Source: Ensifer adhaerens
GTDB taxonomy: Bacteria > Pseudomonadota > Alphaproteobacteria > Rhizobiales > Rhizobiaceae
Direction: 5' to 3'
Length of the DNA: 64,000 bases
Assembly: GCF_020035535.1 (NCBI RefSeq)
Contig: NZ_CP083350.1
Span: 310,001 to 374,000, forward strand
A program made the translations under genes and the position numbers. The stretch's first letter is position 1, and each line of letters begins with the position of its first letter. Of this stretch, positions 24,002 to 32,423 are shown piece by piece. The notes below the pieces were generated by a model. The model saw nothing but the letters and a program-made list of their open reading frames with translations, did no database searches and was not told where the DNA came from.

Positions 24002-25269
24002 CTGCCTGTGAGCCTTTCCAATGCTTTGGCAAAGAAATCGGGGCTGCCGAAATTGCCGGACTTCAGCGCCAACGCCACGGGACTTGCCCCGCCCGACAAC
24101 AGCACCGGCACCCCAGGATCGATTTCCGGCCCAATCGTCAGCGCACCGAGATCGAGTGCCGAGACGACCGCTCCGGACGTTTCGCCACCGGCAACGACGA
24201 GGCGACGGACGCCAACCTTGACCAGTTCCTGCGCCGTTTTGGCGAAGAGATCATCGAGCGCCCCGGCAACCGCTTCCCGGCCGAAGCGCGCCTGGACCGC
24301 CTGGACCTCCTCGGGCGTGCCCGAAGAGTAAACGAGCGGCGCCCTGCCCTCGTTCGCGCGCATGAAGGACGTCAGCTCGGCGGTCGTCACCGAGCCGGCC
24401 ATGACGCCGGCAACGTCGATGGCAAGCGTCGGGTGGTTCTTGCGGTGGATCTCGACCTGTTCGCGGGTCGCACCGGAGCAGCTTCCGGCGAGAATGGCCT
24501 CCGGCCCCTCGACGCCGGCAGTACTGGCGCTGTGGCCGGCAGCAAGGCCTTGCGCGATGAAGTTTGCGGCAAGACCGATCGCGATGCCGGAACCACCCGT
24601 GACAAGGCGATCTCCCGCCGCTGCACGACCGATTGCGACGAGATCCTCATCCGTGATGGCATCGACGATGACGAGCGTGCGATTGCGCTCGCCGTTCTCC
24701 CGCAGTGCTGTTCCGATTTCGGCCGCCCCTTGCCGGACGACGGCGATATCGACATGTCCAACCTCAGTTGTCGACTGGAGCCGCAGCCAGCGCCGGATAT
24801 CCGCGTCGGTCATCGGGTTGAGCGGGTGGCTTTGCAGGCCGGACTCGCTCAGAAGCCGATCCTTCACGAAGAGGTGGCCCTGATAGACCGTTCGGCCGGC
24901 ACCGGGAAAAGCGGGGCAGGAGATCACGCCTTTGACGCCCAAGGCCTCGGCAAGCGCTTCGGCGACGGGGCCGATATTGCCCGCCGGAGTGGAATCGAAG
25001 GTCGAGCAGTACTTGAAGACGATCTGCTGGCACCCCTGATCGAGCAGCCAGCGCAGGCTCGCCAGCGACTGCTCGATGGCCGAAGCTGCCTCGACCGACC
25101 GGCTCTTCAGCGCAATCACGCCAGCCTCCACATCGGGTTCGGCCTTTGCCCGCGGGATTCCAAGGTATTGAACGGTGCGAAGACCACCCTGCCCCGACAG
25201 ACCCTTGGCAAGCGTGTTCGCGATATCGCTTGCCCCTGTAAAATCGTCTGCAATGACGCCAAGCAGCAT
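23998..25269 (-). CDS. otnK: OtnK-like 3-oxo-tetronate kinase (four-carbon acid sugar kinase)
   Basis: A 423-residue four-carbon acid sugar kinase (formerly DUF1537). The N-terminal substrate domain has GVIADDFTGASDIANTLAKG and FKYCSTFDSTPAGNIG; the C-terminal nucleotide-binding domain has RRLVVAGGETSGAVVSAL and LLSGGASPVALALKSGNFG. OtnK phosphorylates 3-oxo-tetronate at C4 for OtnC. The family also holds D-threonate and D-erythronate kinases, but the full length and the otnC-otnI neighbours favour OtnK. It is preceded by a racemase-like gene 20 bases away. Confidence 0.87.
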   Translation of the reverse strand: MLLGVIADDFTGASDIANTLAKGLSGQGGLRTVQYLGIPRAKAEPDVEAGVIALKSRSVEAASAIEQSLASLRWLLDQGCQQIVFKYCSTFDSTPAGNIGPVAEALAEALGVKGVISCPAFPGAGRTVYQGHLFVKDRLLSESGLQSHPLNPMTDADIRRWLRLQSTTEVGHVDIAVVRQGAAEIGTALRENGERNRTLVIVDAITDEDLVAIGRAAAGDRLVTGGSGIAIGLAANFIAQGLAAGHSASTAGVEGPEAILAGSCSGATREQVEIHRKNHPTLAIDVAGVMAGSVTTAELTSFMRANEGRAPLVYSSGTPEEVQAVQARFGREAVAGALDDLFAKTAQELVKVGVRRLVVAGGETSGAVVSALDLGALTIGPEIDPGVPVLLSGGASPVALALKSGNFGSPDFFAKALERLTGR

Positions 25270-25289
25270 TGAAGGTGTACTCCCGAATG

Positions 25290-25955
25290 TCAGGCTGCGC
25301 CGAGAAGGCGCTTGAGTTTGTCGATGGCGGCATCCGGGCTCGACAGGACCGGTATGTTCGTCACCGCCCGCACCGCAGATACGGCGCGTGCCGTGGAAAA
25401 ATGCGCAAGCACGATGCTGTCGAAGCCACGCAACCCCGCCGCAGCTTCGGCGACGAGCCGATTGTGGGTCTCTGCATTACCCGCCCGCACCGCCTCGATC
25501 GCGCCGTGCACCAGAAAGCTCTCCATGGTCGCGGTCGGATCGATCCTTTCGGCCTCCTCCCAAAACTCCGCCTCCATGCCGTCGCGCGCAGGCGGGAAGG
25601 TGTAGAGCATGGCAGTCCTGCCGCCTTTCCGGATCGCAGCCTCAAACATCGCCTCGTTGGGTTTCAGCACCGGGATGTCGACGGTCGTCGCCGCCTGCTC
25701 GATCGCCCGCCCGAAGGCCGAGCAGGTGAAGAGCACGGCCGCACTCCCGATCTGCCGCGCATATCGGGCCAGAGCCTCGATACGCGCCGTCAGGGCTTCG
25801 GTGATGTCGGTGCTTGCGGCACGGTCGGGCGAAAGGCTGTCCTCCAGAAGGTTGACCACATCCGCGTCCGGCCAAGCCGTTGCGAAAGCAAGTTTGATCG
25901 GTTCCATCGCGATCGGCGTCGCGTGGACGAGCGTTATCCGGGGCTGTCTCGACAT
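25290..25955 (-). CDS. Asp/Glu racemase-superfamily protein
   Basis: A 221-residue protein of the Asp/Glu/hydantoin racemase superfamily, different from EutA in this window. The first half has the cysteine motif VLFTCSAFGRAIE; the second half has IVLAHFSTARAV, where a cysteine is usual, so the second catalytic cysteine appears to be missing. The start ITLVHATPIAMEPIKLAF is characteristic of a subgroup found beside catabolic ABC transporters. It lies between the transporter and otnK in the same operon. It may act as a decarboxylase, isomerase or racemase on a carboxylate intermediate; its reaction cannot be given. Confidence 0.72.
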   Translation of the reverse strand: MSRQPRITLVHATPIAMEPIKLAFATAWPDADVVNLLEDSLSPDRAASTDITEALTARIEALARYARQIGSAAVLFTCSAFGRAIEQAATTVDIPVLKPNEAMFEAAIRKGGRTAMLYTFPPARDGMEAEFWEEAERIDPTATMESFLVHGAIEAVRAGNAETHNRLVAEAAAGLRGFDSIVLAHFSTARAVSAVRAVTNIPVLSSPDAAIDKLKRLLGAA

Positions 25956-26011
25956 GAAAATCCCTTTGAATGGAGCGGCCGCCGGGAGGAACGGCGACCG
26001 CCAAGCGCCCG

Positions 26012-27088
26012 CTAGCGCTGGCCCGCCGAAAACACCCAGACGCTCTCAGACGGGATTCGTGCCCAGACAGTGCCGGTCGCCAGCTGCCGTGCGCCGTGTG
26101 CCTTGGCAACGAAATCGCCGCGACGCAGACGGTATTCCCAGCGGTCGCCGAGATAGATGCTGTCGTCGAGGTTCATCTCAAGCCCGCCCGCCTCGGGCTG
26201 GTCGCTGACGCTGATCTGCTCGACCCGGATCACCGCACGCGCGTCGTCGGATGCGTTGACGCCGGATGCCTCGCGCACCGTGCCGTCGAGGCTCCAGTTG
26301 TCGCCGCCGATGACGGCGCTACGGCCGTTGATCGATTTCACCTTCGCCTTGACGATGTTGTTCGCGCCCAGGAAGTCTGCCGAATAGAAGCTGTTCGGAT
26401 TGGAATATATCTCCTGCGGTCCGCCTTGCTGGACGATGCGACCGTCCTGTAGCAGGAGAATGTTATCGGCAGCGGCCAGCGCCTCGCTTTGATCGTGGGT
26501 GACGAGGATCGCGCAGATCTCGAGGTCGAGGATCAGCTTGCGGATCCAGTAGCGCGCCTCTTCTCTGAGCTTCGCATCGAGATTGGAGAGCGGCTCATCG
26601 AGCAACAGCACACGCGGCTCATAAACCAGCGCCCGGCAGATGGCGACGCGCTGCTGCTGGCCGCCCGACAATTGCGAGGGGAAGCGATCGGAAAGATGGC
26701 CAAGGCCCATGCGTTCCAAGATCGCCTGCACACGCTTTTCGATATCGGCCTGCGTCACCCCGCGCAGCTTCAGGCCGTAGCCGACATTCTCCTTGACGGT
26801 GCGATGCGGCCAAAGGGCGTAGGATTGAAACACGAGGCCGATGTTGCGCTGTTCGGGCGGAAGCGCGAGCTTCCTTTCGCCATCGAGCACGGTCTTGCCG
26901 CCGATGACGATCTGGCCGATTTCCGGCTGCTCGAGCCCGGCGACGCAGCGCAACAGCGTGGTCTTGCCGCTGCCCGAGGCACCCAGCAGGGCGACGATGG
27001 AGCCGCGCTGCGCGGTGAAGGACGCGCCTTTCAGGATCTGCAGACCGCCCAGCCACTTCTGGACATTGCTGACAACGAGTTCAGTCAT
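26012..27088 (-). CDS. ABC transporter ATPase (ferric/putrescine-type)
   Basis: A 358-residue ATPase of the FbpC/PotA class: Walker A GASGSGKTT, Q-loop in LVFQSYALWPH, signature LSGGQQQRV, Walker [15 protein letters not shown] and VTHDQSEAL, followed by a C-terminal TOBE-like regulatory domain from about residue 240 (NNIVKAKVKSINGRSAVIGG). Its start lies 8 bases inside the permease gene. With the fused permease and the binding protein it makes a complete importer. Ferric-type transporters also carry small organic anions, so iron is not assumed. Confidence 0.85.
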   Translation of the reverse strand: MTELVVSNVQKWLGGLQILKGASFTAQRGSIVALLGASGSGKTTLLRCVAGLEQPEIGQIVIGGKTVLDGERKLALPPEQRNIGLVFQSYALWPHRTVKENVGYGLKLRGVTQADIEKRVQAILERMGLGHLSDRFPSQLSGGQQQRVAICRALVYEPRVLLLDEPLSNLDAKLREEARYWIRKLILDLEICAILVTHDQSEALAAADNILLLQDGRIVQQGGPQEIYSNPNSFYSADFLGANNIVKAKVKSINGRSAVIGGDNWSLDGTVREASGVNASDDARAVIRVEQISVSDQPEAGGLEMNLDDSIYLGDRWEYRLRRGDFVAKAHGARQLATGTVWARIPSESVWVFSAGQR

Positions 27089-28841
27089 GGATTTTTGCTC
27101 CCAAACGGAGGGCGAGTGCGAGACCTGCGCCCGTCAAGACGATGCTGATGAGGGAAAGAGCGGCGATCGTGTTCATGGCGCCGGTCTGAAGAAGCGAGAC
27201 CATCAGCGAACCGATGACTTCCGTGCCGGCGCCCATGAGGTAGACGCCCGTCGCATATTCGCGAAGGAAGATGATCATGATGAGCGCCCAGGCACCGGCA
27301 AGACCCGGCCGGACGATCGGGATCACCACATCCTTCCAGGTGCGGCCTATCGTTGCGCCCGTGGTACGGGCGGACTCTTCGAGCTCCGGGGCGACCTGGA
27401 TCAGCGTGCCCTGCAGGAGGCGCAGACCATAGGACAGGCCGACGACCAGATAGGCGACGAAGAGGCTGACCAGCGTTGGTCTCAGCGGCGTGAGCAACGG
27501 CACGAACAGGAAGACCCAGAAGAAGGCAAGGCCGACGACGAGGCCCGGAAGCGCACGCGGCAGGAGGACGATATAGTCCAGCACCGTGTTCGACATGCCC
27601 CAGTTGCGGTGACCGGCCAGGCCGACGGCGAGATAGATCGCCACGGCTGCAGCACCACCGACGACCGACAGGATGATCGTATTGACGATGCCATTGTAGA
27701 GGCTCGGCACTTCGAGCATGCGGCTGAAGTTGGAGAGGGTCAGTTGGTCGAAGAGGTTGACGCCCTCGCCCCAGGCATCGACGAACGCGCGCACCGTGAT
27801 GCCGCCGATCGGGAGAGCGACCGAGACAAAGAGCCAGAAACCGATGACCGAAAGGGCAATGACCTGGCCGCTTGTGCCGAGTTTCAAGGTGGCGACGCGG
27901 GCACCCTTGCCGCCGAGTGCGGCATACTTGCGGGCATTGCGCAGCAGCCTGCGCTGCATCCACACAAGCGGCAGCGTGATCAGCACCAGCACGACCGCGA
28001 CGACAGCCATGAGCTGATAGGTCGGTGTGCCGAACAGCGTCGTCAGCTTGTAGATGTAGGTGGTCAGTACCATGATCCCGTTCGGATCCCCTAGCACGAG
28101 CGGAATGCCGAAGGTTTCGAAGCCGAGCAGGATGTTGAGCGCCGCCGCAAAGATCAGCGCCGGCAGCACCATCGGCAGCGTGACGTCGCGCGAGACCTGC
28201 CAGATGGACGCGCCGGTGGTGCGGGCGGCTTCTTCGAGGTCCGACGGCAGATTGCGCATGGCAGAAGAGACATAGAGATAGACGTGCGGAACGTGGCTGA
28301 GGCCGGCAATCAGGATCATGCCCGGCAGGCTGTAGATGTTCCACGGCACGAAGCCGAGAATGTCGCGCACGAAGAGCGACACGAAACCCGTCGGGCCGAC
28401 CGAGACGGTGTAGCCGAAGGCAAGCACGATCGACGAAATGAACATCGGCACGAGCACGAGGATCTCGAGCAGGCGCTTGCCCTTGATGTCGGTGCGCGTA
28501 ATCAGGAAGGCAAGCAGGCCGCCGAGCGGCACCGCGATCGCCACCATGCCGAACGAGAAGATCGCCGTCGTGCCGAGTGCACGATAGAAGTTCTTGTCGG
28601 TGAAGACGTATTTGTACGCATCGAGGCCGAAGTGCGCACGGGGGCTGAAGAACGCGGCCGTCAGGAAACTCTGGTAGATGATCAGGCCGACGGGTGCCAG
28701 GACGGCGACCGCGAGCAGACCAATGACGATGCGCCGATAGAAGTTTGCATTGCCATGCCGCGGCATCTTTGCCGGATACTTCTTTTCGGCTGCGGCTTTC
28801 GTCAGGGGGACTGCAGCCGGTGCTTGGATGTGGGTAGACAT
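27081..28841 (-). CDS. Fused two-domain ABC permease (ferric-type)
   Basis: A 586-residue protein with two permease modules in tandem, about 12 membrane segments. Each half has its own EAA loop: DLEEAARTTGASIWQVSRDVTL in the first and ELEESARTTGATIGRTWKDVVI in the second, both followed by PxVxPxL-type helices. The FbpB-type fusion lets one gene supply the whole channel. It lies between the binding-protein gene, 61 bases upstream, and the ATPase gene, which it overlaps. Confidence 0.87.
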   Translation of the reverse strand: MSTHIQAPAAVPLTKAAAEKKYPAKMPRHGNANFYRRIVIGLLAVAVLAPVGLIIYQSFLTAAFFSPRAHFGLDAYKYVFTDKNFYRALGTTAIFSFGMVAIAVPLGGLLAFLITRTDIKGKRLLEILVLVPMFISSIVLAFGYTVSVGPTGFVSLFVRDILGFVPWNIYSLPGMILIAGLSHVPHVYLYVSSAMRNLPSDLEEAARTTGASIWQVSRDVTLPMVLPALIFAAALNILLGFETFGIPLVLGDPNGIMVLTTYIYKLTTLFGTPTYQLMAVVAVVLVLITLPLVWMQRRLLRNARKYAALGGKGARVATLKLGTSGQVIALSVIGFWLFVSVALPIGGITVRAFVDAWGEGVNLFDQLTLSNFSRMLEVPSLYNGIVNTIILSVVGGAAAVAIYLAVGLAGHRNWGMSNTVLDYIVLLPRALPGLVVGLAFFWVFLFVPLLTPLRPTLVSLFVAYLVVGLSYGLRLLQGTLIQVAPELEESARTTGATIGRTWKDVVIPIVRPGLAGAWALIMIIFLREYATGVYLMGAGTEVIGSLMVSLLQTGAMNTIAALSLISIVLTGAGLALALRLGAKIHD

Positions 28842-28902
28842 TCTATGCCTCTCGCAAACGGTGGCGGAACCGCGGCGCCGGAGCGCCGCGGTCGGCTAAG
28901 CA

Positions 28903-30000
28903 TCAGCGGCCGAGGGCGGCTTTCCAGTCGTTGAGGAACTGAACGCGCTTCATCTGGTCCATGTATTCCAGAACACCCTCGTCGACGGCGATCGGCTTCA
29001 GGCCACCACCGACACGCTCGTTGAGCGTCTTGATGTTGAGGCCGGCGGTCACGTCTTCACGGATCGACGGCAGTCCGCCTTCCGCCAGAAGCGACTGGCC
29101 TTCGGACGACAGCATGAAGTCGACGAAGAGCTTGGCCGCGTTCGAATGCGGAGCATCCTTGGTGATCAGCGCCAGACGCGAGAAGGCGGGCGTATAGTCC
29201 GTTGCGAAGTGCACACCGAGGTTCGGGCTCTCCTTGACCCAGTCGAGCGCGTAGGAGCCGATGATGTTGATGGCGATGACGTTTTCGCCCGAAACGACCG
29301 TTTCCTTCATACCGCCGGAGCTGGAATAGATCTTGGCGCCATCGTCGCCCATGGCCTTGGCAAGATCCCAGAAGTCAGGCCGGTTACGCGCATCGTTGGA
29401 GTGGTGCAGGAAGCCGGAACCGCTCTTTTCAGGATCGAAGGTCGCAACCTTGCCTTGAAGCTCGGTCTTGTTGCCCTTCAGGAACGTGATCATGTCGGCA
29501 TAGGTTTTCGGAAGCTTGTCTTCGGAAAGGGCCTTGGTGTTGTAGATCACGCCGATCGGCTCGACGGTGGTGGCGTAGAGCGTGTTCTTGTAGTTTGCCC
29601 AGCTCGGAAGGTTGCCGGCTTCTGGTGAAGCGTAATCAGCCGCATAACCATCCTGGACCAGCGTCATCTGCAGGTCCATCGCCGAACTCCAGACGATGTC
29701 GGCGGTGGTCTGGCTGGCGGCAGCCTCCGAAATCACCTGGTTATAGGCACCGTTCGTCCCGAGATCGTTGTAGGCGATCTTGATGCCGTATTTTTTGGTG
29801 AAGGCATCCTGCAGCTTCTGCGACTGGGCCGCATCGGTCGAGGTATAGATCGAAACGGTGCCTTCCTGCTTGGCCTTGGCGATCAGGTCCGCATAGTCGG
29901 CAGGGTAGCCCGCGGGCACTTCCTGCGCGTGCGCCGCAAAAGCCGTCATGAACGCGGTGACCGCAACGGCCCCAAGGCGGCCGGAAACATGCTTGTTCAT
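28903..30000 (-). CDS. Periplasmic binding protein of a ferric-type ABC transporter
   Basis: A 365-residue extracellular solute-binding protein of the FbpA/type 2 family. The N-terminus MNKHVSGRLGAVAVTAFMTA then FAAHA is a Sec signal peptide cleaved before QEVPAGYPADYAD. The domain has SIYTSTDAAQSQKLQDAF and IAYNDLGTNGAYNQVISEA, a form common in importers for organic anions. The start at 30000 has AGAAGAGAAG upstream. A 26-base palindrome-like element at 30092-30117 lies in front and a similar element precedes the neighbouring units. The ligand is probably the substrate of the otn-linked pathway. Confidence 0.86.
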   Translation of the reverse strand: MNKHVSGRLGAVAVTAFMTAFAAHAQEVPAGYPADYADLIAKAKQEGTVSIYTSTDAAQSQKLQDAFTKKYGIKIAYNDLGTNGAYNQVISEAAASQTTADIVWSSAMDLQMTLVQDGYAADYASPEAGNLPSWANYKNTLYATTVEPIGVIYNTKALSEDKLPKTYADMITFLKGNKTELQGKVATFDPEKSGSGFLHHSNDARNRPDFWDLAKAMGDDGAKIYSSSGGMKETVVSGENVIAINIIGSYALDWVKESPNLGVHFATDYTPAFSRLALITKDAPHSNAAKLFVDFMLSSEGQSLLAEGGLPSIREDVTAGLNIKTLNERVGGGLKPIAVDEGVLEYMDQMKRVQFLNDWKAALGR

Positions 30001-30091
30001 CTTCTCTTCTCCCAAAAGACGCCCGGCTCCAAATCTCCTCCGGGCAGTTTCGCGAGGGCCGTTGCCGCCCTCGCGCCTCCATGTCCGCACT

Positions 30092-30117
30092 TTGGCTTTT
30101 AAATATCCAAAGTACAA
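30092..30117. promoter_or_regulatory. Candidate GntR operator, copy B (before the ABC/otn operon)
   Basis: A 26-base element beginning TTGGCTTTTA and ending CCAAAGTACAA, inside which CTTTGG and CCAAAG form an inverted repeat (30090-30095 and 30107-30112). It aligns without gaps to the elements at 31278 and 32382. It lies 92 bases before the binding-protein gene and just past the end of the dehydrogenase gene. Confidence 0.6.
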
Positions 30118-30124
30118 ACTCCGA

Positions 30125-31219
30125 TCAGGCGTTTGCAAGCTTCCGCTCGCCCTCACCGCTGCGAACGGCACGCGCCACGAGCGAACCGAATGCATCCGTG
30201 CCGATGCTGCCGCCGAGGTCGCGCGTCCGGGACCCGGGGTTCGCGAGGACCTCGTCGACCGCGCGCTCGATTTCCGCGCCCGCCGCCTCGAATTGCGGCA
30301 GACCGCGCTGCTCGCCCAGCCAGCTAAGCATCATGGCTGCAGACAGGATGAGCGAAGTCGGATTGGCGATGTTCTGGTTCTGGATATCGGGTGCTGAACC
30401 ATGCTGCGCCTGGGCGCAGACAAGGCCGGTCTCGGCATTGGCGTTGATCGAGCCGGCCAGGCCAAGGCTGCCGGAGAGCTCGCTGGCGAGGTCCGAAAGA
30501 ATGTCCGAGTAGAAATTCGTCGCGACGATCACGTCGAAGCGCGAGGGGTCGCGGACCAGATGGGCGGCCATCGCATCGATGATGAATTCGTTGAGCGTGA
30601 CCTCGGGGAATTCGGCGGCAACCTTGCGTACCTGCTGAAGGAACAGGCCGTCCGTGAGGATGAAGTTGTTGGCCTTGTGAACTGCGGTCACCTTCTTGTT
30701 GCGCTTCATGGCCAGCAGGAAGGCTTGGCGCGCGATGCGCTCGCAGGCAGACGCGGTGATTTTTCGCACGGAAAGCGCCACGTCCGGCGTCGGCATGAAC
30801 TCACCCGTACCGGCATACATGTTGCGGTCGGGATAAAAGCCTTCCGTCGCCTCGCGCATGATGACGAGGTCCATTTTCTTGGCGTCGTTCAGGAACGGAC
30901 GAGAGCGCGCCGGACGCACGTTCGCATAGAGGTCGAGCTTGACGCGAAAACCTGCCGAGACGTTCACGCCACCCTTGTCGCGGGCCGGATAATCCATGTG
31001 GGACTGGGGCCCAAGGATGATGCCGTCGAAGGTGCGGGCGCGATCAAGCGTCTCATCTCGCAGCGTCGAGCCGTACTTCTCCAGGCTCGTGAAGCCGGTG
31101 TTTTCGAAATGGTATTCGAGGCCCAGGCCGAAAGCCGCGTCGGCTGCCTTCAGGACCTCCATGGTTGCCGCAGTGATCTCCGGACCGATCCCATCACACG
31201 GCGTCACGAATATTTTCAT
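30125..31219 (-). CDS. Isocitrate/isopropylmalate/tartrate dehydrogenase-family enzyme
   Basis: A 364-residue beta-decarboxylating dehydrogenase. The family's substrate and metal residues are in place: Arg92, Arg102, Arg122 (IMREATEGFYP), Tyr129, Lys182 (VHKANNFILTDG), Asp215, Asp239 and Asp243 (NFYSDILSDLAS). The C-terminal HGSAPDIQNQNIANPTSLIL loop binds NAD(P). The length is that of tartrate/D-malate dehydrogenases, and the substrate loop differs from both leuB and icd, so the 2-hydroxy-acid substrate is open. It stands alone between two copies of the shared operator, beside the GntR regulator. It could supply the keto acid used by the otn enzymes. Confidence 0.82.
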   Translation of the reverse strand: MKIFVTPCDGIGPEITAATMEVLKAADAAFGLGLEYHFENTGFTSLEKYGSTLRDETLDRARTFDGIILGPQSHMDYPARDKGGVNVSAGFRVKLDLYANVRPARSRPFLNDAKKMDLVIMREATEGFYPDRNMYAGTGEFMPTPDVALSVRKITASACERIARQAFLLAMKRNKKVTAVHKANNFILTDGLFLQQVRKVAAEFPEVTLNEFIIDAMAAHLVRDPSRFDVIVATNFYSDILSDLASELSGSLGLAGSINANAETGLVCAQAQHGSAPDIQNQNIANPTSLILSAAMMLSWLGEQRGLPQFEAAGAEIERAVDEVLANPGSRTRDLGGSIGTDAFGSLVARAVRSGEGERKLANA

Positions 31220-31277
31220 CAGCTAATCTCCCATGAGGCGACGAGCGAAGTCGCCGCTCTACGTCACGGGCGGATTA

Positions 31278-31303
31278 TTGGCTTTTTAAATCTGAAAATG
31301 CAA
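31278..31303. promoter_or_regulatory. Candidate GntR operator, copy A (before the dehydrogenase gene)
   Basis: A 26-base element with left half TTGGCTTTTT (31278-31287) and right half GAAAATGCAA (31294-31303) around a 6-base centre. It is 59 bases before the dehydrogenase start and 3 bases past the regulator stop. Its reverse complement shares 19 of 20 half-site bases with the element at 32319. Confidence 0.65.
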
Positions 31304-31306
31304 TCC

Positions 31307-32233
31307 CTATTTTTCGAGATTGTCTTTTTCATGCGCCTGGTGCGACCAGGACCAGGTAATCGGCGACTTCTTGGACAGTGCGCCGCCAAGGTGGCGACGC
31401 ATCGCGTAGGAGGCTTCGACGACCTCGCCGCGCTCAAGAAGATCAAGGATTTCGAGGTGTTCCTGGCATTGCCGTACCGTGCGGCTGCGGTCGACGCGGG
31501 AGCGATATTCGAGGAGGCGTCGCATGCGGTTCACCCGCACCAGCGAAATGTGGAAGAAAGGATTGTTCGACATCTTGATGAGCTCTTCGTGGAAGAGCGC
31601 ACCATTGTGCAGTAGGCGCTCCGCCGGCAGTCGCTCGATGTCCGTCTCCAGCATGCGCATCTGGATGCGCCGCTGCTCATCGATGATCTTTCGATCGAGG
31701 CTGAACTCCGGCTCGAGCATGGCAGCCGGCTCGATCAGCATGCGGAAACGATAAATCTGCTCGAAGGCTTCCGGTGTCTTGGCGACCGGCAGGAATCGCC
31801 AGCCGTAACCCTGCTTGCGCTCAGCCCACCCTTCACGGGTCGCGCGCATCAGCACGTCGTTGAGCTGGGACTTGGTCAGTTCGTAGCGCTCCCGCAGCGT
31901 CTGTTCCGTGACCTCTGCCGGGATGCGGTCGGTCAGCCAGTCCTCGGCAAGGCGCTGGTAGTCGTTCGCAACTTCGAACGGTTCGGCATCTTCACGGACC
32001 CTCTCGGCGATGGCGCCCGGCGGCTCTTTCACGAAGAAGCCGCGGTTCTCCTTCTGCTCCAGCAGCCCCTGCCCGGCGAGAATCTCCATCGCCTCGCGGA
32101 CCGGTGACCGGGAAACGCCGAAACGATCTGCCAATTGTTGCGTCTTCACATGGTCGCCGACATTCAACTCCCCGGATGTCACGAGCAGGCTGATTTCGTT
32201 GGCGATGGTCTGTGCCAATTGGCTGGAACGCAT
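31307..32233 (-). CDS. GntR/FadR-family regulator with two winged-helix-like domains and an FCD domain
   Basis: A 308-residue regulator. Residues 1-70 form a GntR winged helix (TQQLADRFGVSRSPVREAME). Residues about 92-150 look like a second winged helix (LRERYELTKSQLNDVLMRAT, then GYGWRFLPV), which is not part of ordinary GntR proteins. Residues about 155-287 are an FCD effector domain with likely metal histidines in FHEEL (215), CQEHLE (259) and RRHL (281). The start at 32233 excludes an unconserved extension. It is divergent from the aconitase gene and its own upstream region holds two of the shared palindromes, so autoregulation is likely. Confidence 0.82.
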   Translation of the reverse strand: MRSSQLAQTIANEISLLVTSGELNVGDHVKTQQLADRFGVSRSPVREAMEILAGQGLLEQKENRGFFVKEPPGAIAERVREDAEPFEVANDYQRLAEDWLTDRIPAEVTEQTLRERYELTKSQLNDVLMRATREGWAERKQGYGWRFLPVAKTPEAFEQIYRFRMLIEPAAMLEPEFSLDRKIIDEQRRIQMRMLETDIERLPAERLLHNGALFHEELIKMSNNPFFHISLVRVNRMRRLLEYRSRVDRSRTVRQCQEHLEILDLLERGEVVEASYAMRRHLGGALSKKSPITWSWSHQAHEKDNLEK

Positions 32234-32318
32234 GTCGGTAGTCCCCGGATTCGTAAAACTTTGCCGGGTGCCACGATATTTCACAACGCACGCAAAGGGA
32301 ACCGAACTCCCTTATTTT

Positions 32319-32346
32319 TTGCATATTCCGCCGATGAAAAAGCCAA
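32319..32346. promoter_or_regulatory. Candidate GntR operator, copy D (before the regulator gene)
   Basis: Half-sites TTGCATATTC (32319-32328) and AAAAAGCCAA (32337-32346) with an 8-base centre. Compared with the reverse complement of the element at 31278 (TTGCATTTTC and AAAAAGCCAA) only one half-site base differs, but the centre is two bases longer. It is 86 bases upstream of the regulator start. Confidence 0.55.
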
Positions 32347-32381
32347 TGAAAGGGCTTTCGTTGGTTGACTTTGGTACTATT

Positions 32382-32407
32382 TTGGATTTTTAGTTTTAAA
32401 AAAGCAA
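32382..32407. promoter_or_regulatory. Candidate GntR operator, copy C (before the aconitase gene)
   Basis: A 26-base element with left half TTGGATTTTT (32382-32391) and right half AAAAAAGCAA (32398-32407). It ends 16 bases before the aconitase start. TTGACT at 32365-32370 with a 17-base spacer would place a -10 (TTTTAG, 32388-32393) inside the element, so a bound regulator would block transcription. Confidence 0.6.
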
Positions 32408-32423
32408 TATTGGAGTAGTCGAC

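Noticed and set aside
26012-30000. Iron as the substrate of the ferric-type transporter
   Set aside because: The family also imports organic anions, and the operon holds sugar-acid enzymes and no iron genes; iron cannot be excluded but is not supported.
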